Source: Zoogloea sp041908905
Lineage (GTDB): Bacteria; Pseudomonadota; Gammaproteobacteria; Burkholderiales; Rhodocyclaceae
DNA: 64,000 bases
Reading direction: 5' to 3'
NCBI RefSeq assembly: GCF_041908905.1
Contig: NZ_JAYREK010000019.1
Location: 1 to 64,000 of the forward strand
In this document: positions 44,601 through 53,237 of the stretch, one piece after another
Layout of the letters: every line of letters begins with the position of its first letter
Position numbering within the stretch: position 1 is the stretch's first letter
The notes under the pieces: model-generated
What the model was told of the DNA's origin: nothing
Seen by the model: the letters and a program-made list of their open reading frames with translations, nothing else
Database searches by the model: none
Translations under genes and position numbers: made by a program

Positions 44601-44960
44601 TTACGCAGCGAGCTGGGCCTTGGCTTGTTCGGCGAGCGCCGCAAAAGCGGGCTTGTCGAAGACGGCCAGGTCGGCCAGCACCTTGCGGTCCACTTCGATG
44701 GAGGCCTTCTTGAGGCCGTTCATGAAGCGGCTGTAGGTCAGGCCGACTTCACGCGCGGCGGCGTTGATACGGGCGATCCACAGGGCACGGAACTGACGCT
44801 TGCGCTGACGACGGTCGCGGTAAGCGTACTGGCCGGCCTTCATGACCGCCTGCTTGGCGATCCGATATACGTTCTTGCGACGGCCGCGATAGCCCTTGGC
44901 TTGATCAAGGACCTTCTTGTGACGGGCGCGAGCGGTTACACCGCGTTTAACTCGAGGCAT
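44601..44960 (-). CDS. rplT: 50S ribosomal protein L20
   Basis: 119 residues, standard length; MPRVKRGVTARARHKKV start and LDRKVLADLAVFD end typical of L20. It lies 14 nt after rpmI. In E. coli L20 represses translation of rpmI-rplT; a hairpin upstream of rpmI here may serve that control. A terminator follows 12 nt after the stop. Confidence 0.98.
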   Translation of the reverse strand: MPRVKRGVTARARHKKVLDQAKGYRGRRKNVYRIAKQAVMKAGQYAYRDRRQRKRQFRALWIARINAAAREVGLTYSRFMNGLKKASIEVDRKVLADLAVFDKPAFAALAEQAKAQLAA

Positions 44961-44974
44961 TGCGTTCTCCTAAA

Positions 44975-45172
44975 TCAGGCGTAGGGCATCATGGCGCGGA
45001 TGGACTTTTCGTCCGAAGCATGCACGGCAGTCATGCCGCGCAGCTGGCGCTTGCTCTTGGTCGTCTTCTTGGTCAGGATGTGGCGCTTGAACGCCTGCGA
45101 ACGCTTGATGCTACCGCTAGAGCGGATCTTGAACCGCTTGGCGGCCCCGCTCTTGGTCTTCATCTTGGGCAT
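44975..45172 (-). CDS. rpmI: 50S ribosomal protein L35
   Basis: 65 residues; MPKMKTKSGAAKRFKI start and TKKTTKSKRQLRG core typical of L35. Ribosome site CTGGAG lies 8 nt before the ATG. It is separated from infC by an unusually long 175-base leader. Confidence 0.98.
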   Translation of the reverse strand: MPKMKTKSGAAKRFKIRSSGSIKRSQAFKRHILTKKTTKSKRQLRGMTAVHASDEKSIRAMMPYA

Positions 45173-45252
45173 GAAGTACTCCAGCTTATGACATGGCCCC
45201 GGGTGGCGTCCGACTTCCGGACACGCTTCAACAACCCGTCACCACTTGTTTC

Positions 45253-45274
45253 CGGCGGGCTATCCTGCCCGCCG
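45253..45274 (-). promoter_or_regulatory. Perfect hairpin in the infC-rpmI spacer
   Basis: CGGCGGGC-TATCCT-GCCCGCCG, an 8-bp perfect stem with a 6-nt loop and no T run, lies about 80 nt before the rpmI start. It is a candidate part of the L20 translational operator or an RNA-stability element. The rest of the 175-base spacer shows no gene. Confidence 0.35.
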
Positions 45275-45347
45275 TATTCCGACGCCTGGCTGCCCGCCAG
45301 ACACCGGGAATCCTGTGAAACCCCGGCGGCGCGGCCGCCGGTGGGTA

Positions 45348-45869
45348 TCAGTGCTTCTTCTTGGGCGCGATGACCATGATCATCTGGCGCCCTTCCATCT
45401 TCGGCATCTGCTCGACCTGGCCGATCTCTTCGAGGTCAGCCTTGACCCGCTCCAGCTGGCGCATGCCGAACTCCTGGTGCGCCATCTCGCGACCGCGGAA
45501 GCGGAGCGTTACCTTGGCCTTGTCACCTTCGTTCAGGAACTTGATGAGGTTGCGCAGCTTGATCTGGTAGTCGTTCTCGTCCGTGCCCGGACGCAGCTTG
45601 ACTTCCTTGACCTGGATCTGCTTTTGCTTCTGCTTGGCTTCGTGGGCGCGCTTGGCTTCTTCGTACTTGTATTTGCCGAAGTCCATCAGGCGGCACACCG
45701 GCGGCTTCGCCATCGGCGCGATCTCTACGAGATCCACACCCGCTTCTTCCGCCGCTTCAAGCGCAGCACGCAAAGAGACGATGCCGATCTGCTCACCGTC
45801 CTCACCCGTCAGGCGCACTTCCGGCGCATTGATTTCGCCGTTAACGCGCAGCTTTTTATCCTGAGCTAT
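45348..45869 (-). CDS. infC: Translation initiation factor IF-3, AUA start codon
   Basis: 173 residues from an ATA at 45867-45869. The encoded N-terminus is xAQDKKLRVNGEI, the conserved IF-3 opening; GGAG lies 9 nt upstream of the ATA; and an in-frame TGA two codons before it rules out any earlier start. The first ATG/GTG-type alternative (45818) would delete the conserved N-terminal strand. IF-3 rejects non-canonical start codons, so an AUA/AUU start makes the gene self-limiting, as shown for E. coli infC. Both the N-domain (GDEQIGIV-like) and C-domain (RFRGREMAHQEFG) are intact. It begins 28 nt after the thrS stop. Confidence 0.95.
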   Translation of the reverse strand: MAQDKKLRVNGEINAPEVRLTGEDGEQIGIVSLRAALEAAEEAGVDLVEIAPMAKPPVCRLMDFGKYKYEEAKRAHEAKQKQKQIQVKEVKLRPGTDENDYQIKLRNLIKFLNEGDKAKVTLRFRGREMAHQEFGMRQLERVKADLEEIGQVEQMPKMEGRQMIMVIAPKKKH

Positions 45870-45896
45870 GGTTCAAGTCTCCAAAAAAACAAAAAA

Positions 45897-47813
45897 TCAG
45901 GCCGTGCCGGCAAACGTGGAAATTTCACGCTGCCAACGCTCGACGACCTCCTCGAGGGACATTTGACCGAGGTCTTGATTACCCCGGGCGCGCACGGCGA
46001 CAACCTCTGCTGCTTTTTCCTTGTCGCCGACGACGAGAAGATAGGGCAGCTTTCGTACGCTATGTTCGCGTATTTTATAAGTAATCTTCTCGTTGCGCAA
46101 ATCGGCCTCGACGCGGAAGCCCTTCGCGCGGAGCGCCTTGACGACTTCGGTCACATAATCGGCCTGGGCTTCGGAGATGTTCAGCACCACCGCCTGGACC
46201 GGCGACAGCCACAAGGGCAGCGCACCGGCGTGGTTTTCGATGAGGATGCCGATGAAACGCTCCAGCGACCCCAGGATCGCCCGGTGCAGCATCACCGGAC
46301 GGCGGCGGGAGTTGTCTTCGGCCACGTACTCGGCGTCGAGACGCTCGGGCAGCACGAAGTCGAGCTGCATCGTGCCGCACTGCCAGGAGCGGCCGAGGGC
46401 GTCCTTGACGTGATATTCGATCTTCGGGCCGTAGAAAGCCCCCTCGCCGGGCAGCTCCTCCCACTGGTGCCCCGAGGCCGCCAGCGCCTCGCGCAGACCG
46501 CCTTCGGCCTTGTCCCAGACCTCGTCGCTGCCGGCGCGCTTCTCGGGGCGCAGGGACAGCTTGACCGCCACATCGGTGAAGCCGAAGTCGCGATAGACGC
46601 GGGACAGCAGCTCGTTGAAGGCGGTGACCTCGGCCACGATCTGCTCTTCGGTGCAGAAGATGTGAGCATCGTCCTGCACGAAACCGCGCACGCGCATCAG
46701 GCCGTGCAGCGCGCCGGAGGGCTCGTTGCGGTGGCAGGAGCCGAACTCGGCGAGGCGCAGCGGCAGGTCGCGATAGGAATGCAGGCCGTGGTTGTAGATC
46801 TGCACGTGGCCGGGACAGTTCATCGGCTTCACCGCATAGTCGCGCTTCTCCGACTCGGTGGTGAACATGTTGTCGCGGTAGTTGTCCCAGTGACCGGAAC
46901 GCTCCCACAGCTGGCGATCCATCACCAGCGGGGTCTTGACCTCCTGGTAGCCGGCCTCGGTGAGCACGCGGCGCATGTACTGCTCGATCTGCTGCCAGAG
47001 GGTCCAGCCGTTGGGGTGCCAGAACACCATGCCCGGCGCCTCGTCCTGAAGATGGAACAGGTCGAGCTGCTTGCCGAGGCGGCGGTGGTCGCGCTTCTCG
47101 GCCTCCTCCAGCATGTGCAGATAGGCGTCCTGATCTTCCTTGCGGGCCCAGGCCGTGCCGTAGATGCGCTGCAGCATCTCGTTCTTCGAGTCGCCACGCC
47201 AGTAGGCGCCGGCAACCTTCATCAGCTTGAAGACCTTCAGCTTGCCGGTGGACGGCACGTGGGGGCCACGGCACAGATCGGTGAAATCACCCTCGCGGTA
47301 CAGCGAGACATCCTCGCCCTGGGGGATGGAGGCAATGATCTCGGCCTTGTAGTGCTCACCGATGGACTTGAAGTAGGCCACCGCCTCGTCCCGCGGCAGC
47401 ACGCTGCGCTCGACCGGGATGTCGCGCCTGGCGAGTTCGGCCATGCGCGCCTCGATCTTGGCCAGATCTTCGGGCGTAAACGGACGCTTGTAGGAAAAAT
47501 CGTAGTAGAAGCCGTTGTCGATCACCGGCCCGATGGTCACCTGCGCCTCCGGGAACAGCTCCTTGACGGCATAGGCCAGCAGATGGGCAGTGGAGTGACG
47601 AATGACCTCGAGGCCATCGGCGTCCTTGTCGGTGACGATGGCCAGCCGGGCGTCGCTCTCGATGAGATGGGAGGTGTCGACGAGACGCCCATCGACCTTG
47701 CCGGCAAGCGCGGCACGGGCCAGACCGGCACCGATGGAGGCGGCGACCTGGGCGATTGTCACTGGCTGCTCGAAACTGCGAACAGAACCGTCGGGCAAGG
47801 TGATGTTGGGCAT
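45897..47813 (-). CDS. thrS: Threonine-tRNA ligase
   Basis: 638 residues. TGS domain (MPNITLPDGSVRSFE), editing domain with HSTAHLLAYA, class II core with the zinc cysteine in AVKPMNCPGHV and motif 3 near LHRAILGSLERFIG, and a C-terminal anticodon domain. First protein gene of the thrS-infC-rpmI-rplT-pheST-ihfA operon. An intrinsic hairpin ends 28 nt before the ATG, between tRNA-Val and thrS. No strong ribosome site is visible. Confidence 0.98.
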   Translation of the reverse strand: MPNITLPDGSVRSFEQPVTIAQVAASIGAGLARAALAGKVDGRLVDTSHLIESDARLAIVTDKDADGLEVIRHSTAHLLAYAVKELFPEAQVTIGPVIDNGFYYDFSYKRPFTPEDLAKIEARMAELARRDIPVERSVLPRDEAVAYFKSIGEHYKAEIIASIPQGEDVSLYREGDFTDLCRGPHVPSTGKLKVFKLMKVAGAYWRGDSKNEMLQRIYGTAWARKEDQDAYLHMLEEAEKRDHRRLGKQLDLFHLQDEAPGMVFWHPNGWTLWQQIEQYMRRVLTEAGYQEVKTPLVMDRQLWERSGHWDNYRDNMFTTESEKRDYAVKPMNCPGHVQIYNHGLHSYRDLPLRLAEFGSCHRNEPSGALHGLMRVRGFVQDDAHIFCTEEQIVAEVTAFNELLSRVYRDFGFTDVAVKLSLRPEKRAGSDEVWDKAEGGLREALAASGHQWEELPGEGAFYGPKIEYHVKDALGRSWQCGTMQLDFVLPERLDAEYVAEDNSRRRPVMLHRAILGSLERFIGILIENHAGALPLWLSPVQAVVLNISEAQADYVTEVVKALRAKGFRVEADLRNEKITYKIREHSVRKLPYLLVVGDKEKAAEVVAVRARGNQDLGQMSLEEVVERWQREISTFAGTA

Positions 47814-47840
47814 GATGGCTCGCGCGAAAAATTTGAGGGC

Positions 47841-47872
47841 AAAAAAAAAGTGCGGCCAGGCCGCACTTTTTT
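47841..47872 (-). terminator. Terminator or attenuator between tRNA-Val and thrS
   Basis: AGTGCGGCC-A-GGCCGCACT with A9 and T6 tracts forms a strong intrinsic terminator on the minus strand. It lies 90 nt after the tRNA and only 28 nt before the thrS ATG. Confidence 0.85.
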
Positions 47873-47961
47873 CTCTACCGAAAAACGCCTTGCAGCAGAC
47901 CAGATTTTACTTAGTCTTCGCGCTGCAAGTTCGAAACATCCGCGTTTTCCTCTTAGGTGTT

Positions 47962-48038
47962 TGGTAGGCGCGATTGGACTCGAACCAACGACCCCCACCA
48001 TGTCAAGGTGGTGCTCTAACCAGCTGAGCTACGCGCCT
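47962..48038 (-). tRNA. tRNA-Val (anticodon GAC)
   Basis: 77 nt with CCA encoded. The minus strand reads AGGCGCG at the 5' acceptor arm pairing with CGCGCCT before ACCA. The D arm is GCTCAGCTGGTTAGAGC, the anticodon arm CCACC-TTGACAT-GGTGG gives anticodon GAC, and the T arm is CGTTGGTTCGAGTCCAATCG. It decodes GUC/GUU valine codons. It sits directly upstream of the thrS operon. Confidence 0.97.
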
Positions 48039-48090
48039 AAGAAGCCCGCATTATAGACGAGCCCTAAAAACTGTCAACAGCTTTCCAGAA

Positions 48091-48897
48091 TTATTTTGCG
48101 GGGAGCCCGCCCTCGGGCCACGCCCCCAGAAAACGCTGCCAGTGCTCCGCCTCGAGACGGCCGATGGATTCCCGCACGAACGCAACCTCGGCGTCGTAGT
48201 GGGCCCGATCGAAGACGCCCCGCATCAGCTGGAAGCGCAGGAAGACCAGGTAGGTGTTGACCACGTCGGTCTCGCAGTAGTCGCGGATCTCGCCGATACG
48301 CCCCTCGCAGTAGCCCTTCCACACCGCCGAACCGTCCATCCCGAGCTTGCCGGGGAAGCCCATCAGCTTGGCGAGGTCGTCGAGGGGCGCATTGGCCCGC
48401 GGCTGGTAGAGGGCCAGCAGGTCCATCAGGTCGAGGTGGCGGGTGTGATAGCGCCCGATGTAGTTGTTCCACTTGAAATCGCGGGAGTCGTTGTAATCGC
48501 CATCCCCCAGATCCCAGTAGCGGGACGCCGTCACCCCATGGAGCATGCCCCGGTAGTGGAGCACCGGCAGGTCGAAGCCGCCGCCGTTCCACGACACCAG
48601 CTGGGGGGTGAACTTCTCGACGCCGTCGAAGAAGCGCTGGATCAGCTCACCTTCGTTGCAGTCGGGCTCGGAGAGCGAGAACACCTTGAAGTGCGCCGCA
48701 TCCCGGAAGGCGCACGAGATCGTCACCACCCGCTGCAGGTGATGGGGCAGGAAGTCTGTGCCGTTGCTGGCCCGGCGTTGCTGGAAGGCGAACTCGGCGA
48801 CCTCCTCGTCGGCGAGCTCGGCCGGCAGGCCGTGGAGGGCGCGGATGCCGGCGACGTCGGGGATGGTCTCGATGTCGAAGACGAGGGTGCTGGCCAT
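48091..48897 (-). CDS. Predicted 3'-5' exonuclease (PolB-like, DEDD fold)
   Basis: 268 residues from the ATG at 48897. ExoI motif FDIETIPD (D and E present), ExoII WNGGGFDLPVLHYR (D present) and a C-terminal YCETDVVNTY (Y and D present) give an intact DEDD active site of the polymerase-B-like stand-alone exonuclease family. An ATG at 48906 that overlaps the cysM stop is an alternative start. Last gene of the large minus-strand cluster, coupled to cysM. Its cellular role is not defined; DNA end trimming is inferred. Confidence 0.88.
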   Translation of the reverse strand: MASTLVFDIETIPDVAGIRALHGLPAELADEEVAEFAFQQRRASNGTDFLPHHLQRVVTISCAFRDAAHFKVFSLSEPDCNEGELIQRFFDGVEKFTPQLVSWNGGGFDLPVLHYRGMLHGVTASRYWDLGDGDYNDSRDFKWNNYIGRYHTRHLDLMDLLALYQPRANAPLDDLAKLMGFPGKLGMDGSAVWKGYCEGRIGEIRDYCETDVVNTYLVFLRFQLMRGVFDRAHYDAEVAFVRESIGRLEAEHWQRFLGAWPEGGLPAK

Positions 48898-48905
48898 GCG
48901 ATACA

Positions 48906-49799
48906 TCACGCCGGAAAGACGCCGGTGGACAGGTAGCGGTCGCCCCGGTCGCAGACGATGGAGACGATCACCGCGTTTTCGAGCTCGGCGGCGAGGCGCA
49001 GCGCGACGCACATCGAGCCGCCCGACGAGATCCCGGCGAAGATGCCCTCCTCCCGCGCCAGGCGGCGGGTCATCTCCTCGGCGTCGGCCTGGGAGACGTA
49101 CTCGAGGCGATCGACCCGGGCCTTGTCGTAGATGCGCGGCAGATAGGCCTCGGGCCACTTGCGGATGCCGGGGATCTGGGCGCCGTCGGCCGGCTGGCAG
49201 CCGATGATCTGGATCGCCGGGTTCTTGCCCTTGAGGTAGGTGGACACGCCCATGATGGTGCCGGTGGTGCCCATGCTGCTGACAAAGTGGGTGATCGTGC
49301 CGCCGGTCTGCTCCCAGAGCTCCGGACCGGTGCCGTCGATGTGGGCCTGGGGGTTGTCCGGGTTGGCGAACTGATCGAGGATCACGCCGCGCCCTTCGTC
49401 ACGCAGGCGCTCGGCCACGTCGCGGGCGAGCTCCATTCCGCCCTCCTTGGGGGTCAGCACCAGCTCGGCGCCAAAGGCGCGCATCGACTGGCGGCGCTCG
49501 ATGCTCTGGTTTTCGGGCATCACGAGGATCATCCCGTAGCCGCGGATCGCCGCCGCCATCGCCAGCGCGATGCCGGTGTTGCCGCTGGTGGCCTCGATGA
49601 GGGTCTGACCGGGCTGGATGTCGCCGCGCGCCTCGGCCCGCAGGATCATCGACAGAGCCGGCCTGTCCTTCACCGAGCCGGCCGGGTTGTTGCCCTCCAG
49701 CTTGGCCAGGATGACGTTGTTGCGGCCCGCGCCGATGCGCTTGAGCCGGACCAGCGGGGTGTGGCCCACGTAGTCCTCGAGAGTCTTGAATTCCATCAT
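48906..49799 (-). CDS. cysM: Cysteine synthase B (O-acetylserine sulfhydrylase)
   Basis: 297 residues; PLP enzyme making cysteine from O-acetylserine and sulfide or thiosulfate. The PLP lysine is in GNNPAGSVKDR and the phosphate loop is TSGNTGIALA. CysM-type features are the short length and the internal GKNPAIQIIGCQPADGAQIPGIRKWP segment. Two successive ATG codons (49799, 49796) are possible starts. It lies in the position it commonly has in this betaproteobacterial cluster, followed by the exonuclease with an overlap or near-overlap. The longer upstream frame is not conserved. Confidence 0.94.
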   Translation of the reverse strand: MMEFKTLEDYVGHTPLVRLKRIGAGRNNVILAKLEGNNPAGSVKDRPALSMILRAEARGDIQPGQTLIEATSGNTGIALAMAAAIRGYGMILVMPENQSIERRQSMRAFGAELVLTPKEGGMELARDVAERLRDEGRGVILDQFANPDNPQAHIDGTGPELWEQTGGTITHFVSSMGTTGTIMGVSTYLKGKNPAIQIIGCQPADGAQIPGIRKWPEAYLPRIYDKARVDRLEYVSQADAEEMTRRLAREEGIFAGISSGGSMCVALRLAAELENAVIVSIVCDRGDRYLSTGVFPA

Positions 49800-49890
49800 G
49801 TGATCCAGGGGAGAAGGTGCGATTCGGGCCGATGATACCGAAACGGCGGACACCGGGGCGGCACGAAGCACCGGCGACGGGGATATCAAC

Positions 49891-49919
49891 GAAAAAAGGG
49901 CTTCACGAAGAAGCCCTTT
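49891..49919 (-). terminator. Terminator of ugd
   Basis: Stem AAAGGGCTTC / GAAGCCCTTT with a short loop and a T6 tract on the minus strand, starting 21 nt after the ugd stop. Confidence 0.85.
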
Positions 49920-49939
49920 CAAGCGGCCGGCAGCCCCCG

Positions 49940-51262
49940 TCAGGGACGACCGATGCTGAGGTAGGTGAGCCCGGCCTTGCGCGGCAGGGCCGGATCGAAG
50001 ATGTTGCGCCCGTCGAAGATGATGCCACTCTTCAGCTTGGCCTTGATCACGTCGAAGTCGGGGCTGCGGAACTCCTTCCACTCGGTCACGATGAGCAGCG
50101 CGTCGGCGTCGTCGAGGGCCTGCATCGGGCGCTCGGCGTAGCGGAGGCGCGCATCCTCGCCAAAGACGCGGCGGGCTTCGGTCATCGCCACCGGGTCGTA
50201 GGCGGTGACGGTGGCGCCGCGACGGAACAGCTCGGCGATGATCACCCGGCTGGGCGCCTCGCGCATGTCGTCGGTGTTGGGCTTGAAGGCCAGGCCCCAG
50301 ACCGCGAAATGCCGGCCGGTGAGGTCTTCACCGAAGCGCTCGACGATCTTGTCCACGAGCACCAGCTTCTGGGCGTCGTTGGCGTCCTCGACCGCATTGA
50401 GGACGCGCAGGGTATGGCCGGAATCGGCGCCGGTCTTGATCAGCGCCTTCACGTCCTTGGGGAAGCAGGAGCCGCCGTAGCCGCAGCCGGCGTACAGGAA
50501 GTGATAGCCGATGCGCGGGTCGCTGCCGATGCCGTGGCGGACGAGCTCGATGTCGGCCCCCAGGGTTTCGGCCAGCAACGCCAGCTCGTTCATGAAGCTG
50601 ATGCGCGTCGCCAGCATGGCGTTGGCGGCATACTTGGTGAGCTCGGCGCTACGCAGATCCATGATCAGCAGCTTCTCGTGGTTGCGCTGGAAGGGCGCGT
50701 AGAGGGCCTTCATCAGGAAGATCGCCTGGTCGTCCTCGGCGCCGACGACGATGCGGTCGGGACGCATGAAGTCGTCGACCGCGGCGCCCTCCTTGAGGAA
50801 CTCGGGGTTCGAGACGACGCTGTAGGGGATGTTCTCACCACGGGCATCGAGCTCGGCGCGTACCGCTGCCTTCACCTTGTCGGCGGTGCCGACCGGCACG
50901 GTGCTCTTGTCGACGATCACCTTGTAATCGGTCATGTGACGGCCGATAGCGCGGGCCGCCGACAGCACGTACTGCAGGTCAGCGGAGCCGTCCTCGTCGG
51001 GCGGCGTGCCGACGGCGATGAACTGGATCGTGCCGAACTGGACGGCCTCCTGCACATCGGTGGTGAAGTGCAGACGGCCGGCCGCCACGTTGCGGGCGAC
51101 CACCTGATCGAGCCCCGGCTCGTGGATGGGAATGCCCCCCTCCTTCAGGATCCGGATCTTTTCGGGGTCGAGGTCGAGGCACAGCACGTCATTGCCCATT
51201 TCGGCCAGGCATGCGCCAGACACCAGACCCACGTAACCGGTACCGACCACGGTGATTTTCAT
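49940..51262 (-). CDS. ugd: UDP-glucose 6-dehydrogenase
   Basis: 440 residues. NAD-binding GTGYVGLVSGACLA at residues 6-19; the catalytic cysteine in GYGGSCFPKD; substrate lysine in NPEFLKEG. Oxidises UDP-glucose to UDP-glucuronate for exopolysaccharide or LPS. Start MKITVVGTGYVG at 51262, 93 nt after lapB. Its own terminator follows. Its place behind lapAB joins two envelope functions, LPS control and sugar-nucleotide supply. Confidence 0.97.
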   Translation of the reverse strand: MKITVVGTGYVGLVSGACLAEMGNDVLCLDLDPEKIRILKEGGIPIHEPGLDQVVARNVAAGRLHFTTDVQEAVQFGTIQFIAVGTPPDEDGSADLQYVLSAARAIGRHMTDYKVIVDKSTVPVGTADKVKAAVRAELDARGENIPYSVVSNPEFLKEGAAVDDFMRPDRIVVGAEDDQAIFLMKALYAPFQRNHEKLLIMDLRSAELTKYAANAMLATRISFMNELALLAETLGADIELVRHGIGSDPRIGYHFLYAGCGYGGSCFPKDVKALIKTGADSGHTLRVLNAVEDANDAQKLVLVDKIVERFGEDLTGRHFAVWGLAFKPNTDDMREAPSRVIIAELFRRGATVTAYDPVAMTEARRVFGEDARLRYAERPMQALDDADALLIVTEWKEFRSPDFDVIKAKLKSGIIFDGRNIFDPALPRKAGLTYLSIGRP

Positions 51263-51355
51263 AGCGTTGTTCCCAAGATTAATCTAGAAATCGTGCCCGG
51301 AAGTCGGCACGCGCACGGATGTTGCCAGGCCTGCCCCCGGCGAGGCAGCGGCGCC

Positions 51356-52531
51356 TCAGGGGGTCAGGTCGAATTCCTCGGTCCGCTTCGGCGGATAGGT
51401 CTCCCAGCCACCACAGGCCGGGCAGCGCCAGTAGAACTGGCGGGCCTTGAAGCCGCAGGCGTCGCAGCGGTAGCGGGCGACGCGGCGGGTATGCCCATGG
51501 ACCAGGCTCTTGACGAGCTCGATGTCGGTGCGCTGTTCGGCCGGCGCGGTGAGGAGCGCGGCCTCGAGCAGCTTGTCGAGCCCGAGCAGGGTCGGGTTGC
51601 GGCGCAGCTCGTCGCGGACGAGCTGATAGGCCACCTGGGGCCCCTCCTTTTGCAGCTCCCACTGGAACACCGCGTCCAGGAGGTCCAGGGACGGATACTT
51701 GTCGAGGTAGCTGCGCAGCAGCTGCATGCCCTGCTCCAGCTCGTCGAGCCGGCGGTAGGCGTCCATGATGCGCTCGGCGACCAGCGCGAGGTACATCGGG
51801 TTCTGGTTCTCGACCTTCTTCCAGGCCTCGAGAGCGGCCCGGTCATCGCCGCGGGCGGCGCAGAGGTCGCCCATCAGCATGTTGGCGCGCACCGACTTGC
51901 GGTTCAGCTCGAGGGCCTGAACGAGGCTTTCCATGGCCTCGTCGAAACGGGAGTTGGCCATGGCGACGGCCGCCAGCTCACAATGGAAGTTGGCCACTTC
52001 CTTTTCCCACAGCACGCCTTCGTGGTGCGGCAGGACCTCGGCGATCTCGATGGCCTTCTTCCAGTCCTTCTCCTGCTGGTAGATGTCGAGGAGGTTGTTG
52101 AGGGCAAAGTCGTTGAAACGGGTGCCACGCAGCTTGACGAAGACGGCCTCCGCCCGGTCGAGCAGGCCGGCCTTGAGGAAATCGAGGCCCAACTCGGAGA
52201 GCGCATGCTGACGCTGATCGTCGGAGAGATCCTCACGATCGATGAGGTTCTGGTGCATGCGGATCGCGCGATCCGTCTCGCCACGGCGGCGGAACAGGCT
52301 CCCCAGCGCGAAGTGCAGCTCGACGGTCTGGTTGTCGATCTTGACCGCCTCGATGAAGGCATCGATGGCCTTGTCGGGCTGCTCGTTGAGCAGGAAGTTG
52401 AGCCCGGTCAGGTAGGTGCGCGGCAGCGCCCGCGACTCCTTGACCACGTGCTTGATGTCGATGCGGGCGGCCAGCCAGCCCAGCACGAAGAACAGCGGAA
52501 ACGCCAGCAACCACCAGAGTTCGAATTCCAT
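51356..52531 (-). CDS. lapB: LPS assembly regulator LapB (YciM)
   Basis: 391 residues. One N-terminal membrane anchor (WWLLAFPLFFVLGWLAA), a TPR array across residues about 35-330, and a C-terminal rubredoxin-like metal site (CDAC...CPAC). LapB recruits LpxC to FtsH for proteolysis and so limits lipid A synthesis. The ATG at 52531 is 4 nt after the lapA stop region, so the two are coupled. All four metal cysteines are present. Confidence 0.96.
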   Translation of the reverse strand: MEFELWWLLAFPLFFVLGWLAARIDIKHVVKESRALPRTYLTGLNFLLNEQPDKAIDAFIEAVKIDNQTVELHFALGSLFRRRGETDRAIRMHQNLIDREDLSDDQRQHALSELGLDFLKAGLLDRAEAVFVKLRGTRFNDFALNNLLDIYQQEKDWKKAIEIAEVLPHHEGVLWEKEVANFHCELAAVAMANSRFDEAMESLVQALELNRKSVRANMLMGDLCAARGDDRAALEAWKKVENQNPMYLALVAERIMDAYRRLDELEQGMQLLRSYLDKYPSLDLLDAVFQWELQKEGPQVAYQLVRDELRRNPTLLGLDKLLEAALLTAPAEQRTDIELVKSLVHGHTRRVARYRCDACGFKARQFYWRCPACGGWETYPPKRTEEFDLTP

Positions 52532-52535
52532 GGAA

Positions 52536-52844
52536 TCAGTAGGTCTCCGGCAGATCCGGGCCATGGGCCAGCGGCGGCTGGCGGACGGGTTCGACAGGCG
52601 CAGCACGCCCCTGCTCCCCGCGCAGATGGCCGATCTCGCGATGCTGGCGATAAAGGGTGGCGATGGTCGCCGTCACGCCGATCAGCACACCGAGCACGAC
52701 GAACAGCAGGATCACCAGCACCAGGGGCACTTGCCACTGGGTACCGAAGAAGAAACGCAGGACGACCACGTCGTCATTCTTCACTGCAAACCCGAAGAGC
52801 AGCAGGAAAAGGAACAGCCGGAAGATCCAGATAAGCAGGCGCAT
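52536..52844 (-). CDS. lapA: LapA family inner-membrane protein (DUF1049)
   Basis: 102 residues: two hydrophobic helices (LLIWIFRLFLFLLLFGFAV and VPLVLVILLFVVLGVLIG) joined by the conserved NDDVVVLRFFFG loop, then a Pro/Arg-rich tail. The ATG at 52844 gives MRLLIWIF; an upstream frame belongs to the terminator region. It is the usual partner of lapB. An intrinsic terminator ends only 24 nt upstream, so its promoter must lie inside ihfB or it is read by leakage. Confidence 0.93.
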   Translation of the reverse strand: MRLLIWIFRLFLFLLLFGFAVKNDDVVVLRFFFGTQWQVPLVLVILLFVVLGVLIGVTATIATLYRQHREIGHLRGEQGRAAPVEPVRQPPLAHGPDLPETY

Positions 52845-52867
52845 GCCCGAAATTATCCCTGACGTGA

Positions 52868-52900
52868 ACAAAAAAAAGAAGGCGGCTTTCGCCGCCTTCT
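52868..52900 (-). terminator. Terminator between ihfB and lapA
   Basis: AGAAGGCGGC-TTTC-GCCGCCTTCT with a run of about nine T on the minus strand. It follows ihfB by 42 nt and precedes the lapA ATG by 24 nt. Confidence 0.85.
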
Positions 52901-52941
52901 GGATCGGGCCAATGGCCACCGGGCCGGGAGACCGACAGGCA

Positions 52942-53226
52942 TCAGCCCATCATGTCCACACGTTCCCGCAGTTCCTTGCCGGCCTTGAAGTGAGGCACAT
53001 ACTTCTCGGGCACCTGCACCTTTTCACCGGACTTCGGATTGCGCCCCACCCGGGGCGGACGGTAGTTGAGGGCAAAACTGCCAAAACCGCGGATCTCGAT
53101 GCGATCACCCCGCGACAGGGCGTCGGTCATCGCATCGAGAATCATCTTTACCGCGAACTCGGCGTCCTTCGCGACCAGCTGGGGAAAACGCTCCGCCAGC
53201 CGGGCGATGAGCTCCGACTTGGTCAT
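52942..53226 (-). CDS. ihfB: Integration host factor subunit beta
   Basis: 94 residues: MTKSELIARLAERFPQL start, RGFGSFALNYRPPRVGRNPKSGEKV arm typical of IhfB. Forms the IHF heterodimer with IhfA, also encoded in this window. It lies 11 nt after rpsA, the universal proteobacterial order rpsA-ihfB. Confidence 0.98.
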   Translation of the reverse strand: MTKSELIARLAERFPQLVAKDAEFAVKMILDAMTDALSRGDRIEIRGFGSFALNYRPPRVGRNPKSGEKVQVPEKYVPHFKAGKELRERVDMMG

Positions 53227-53237
53227 GCCCGAACCGC

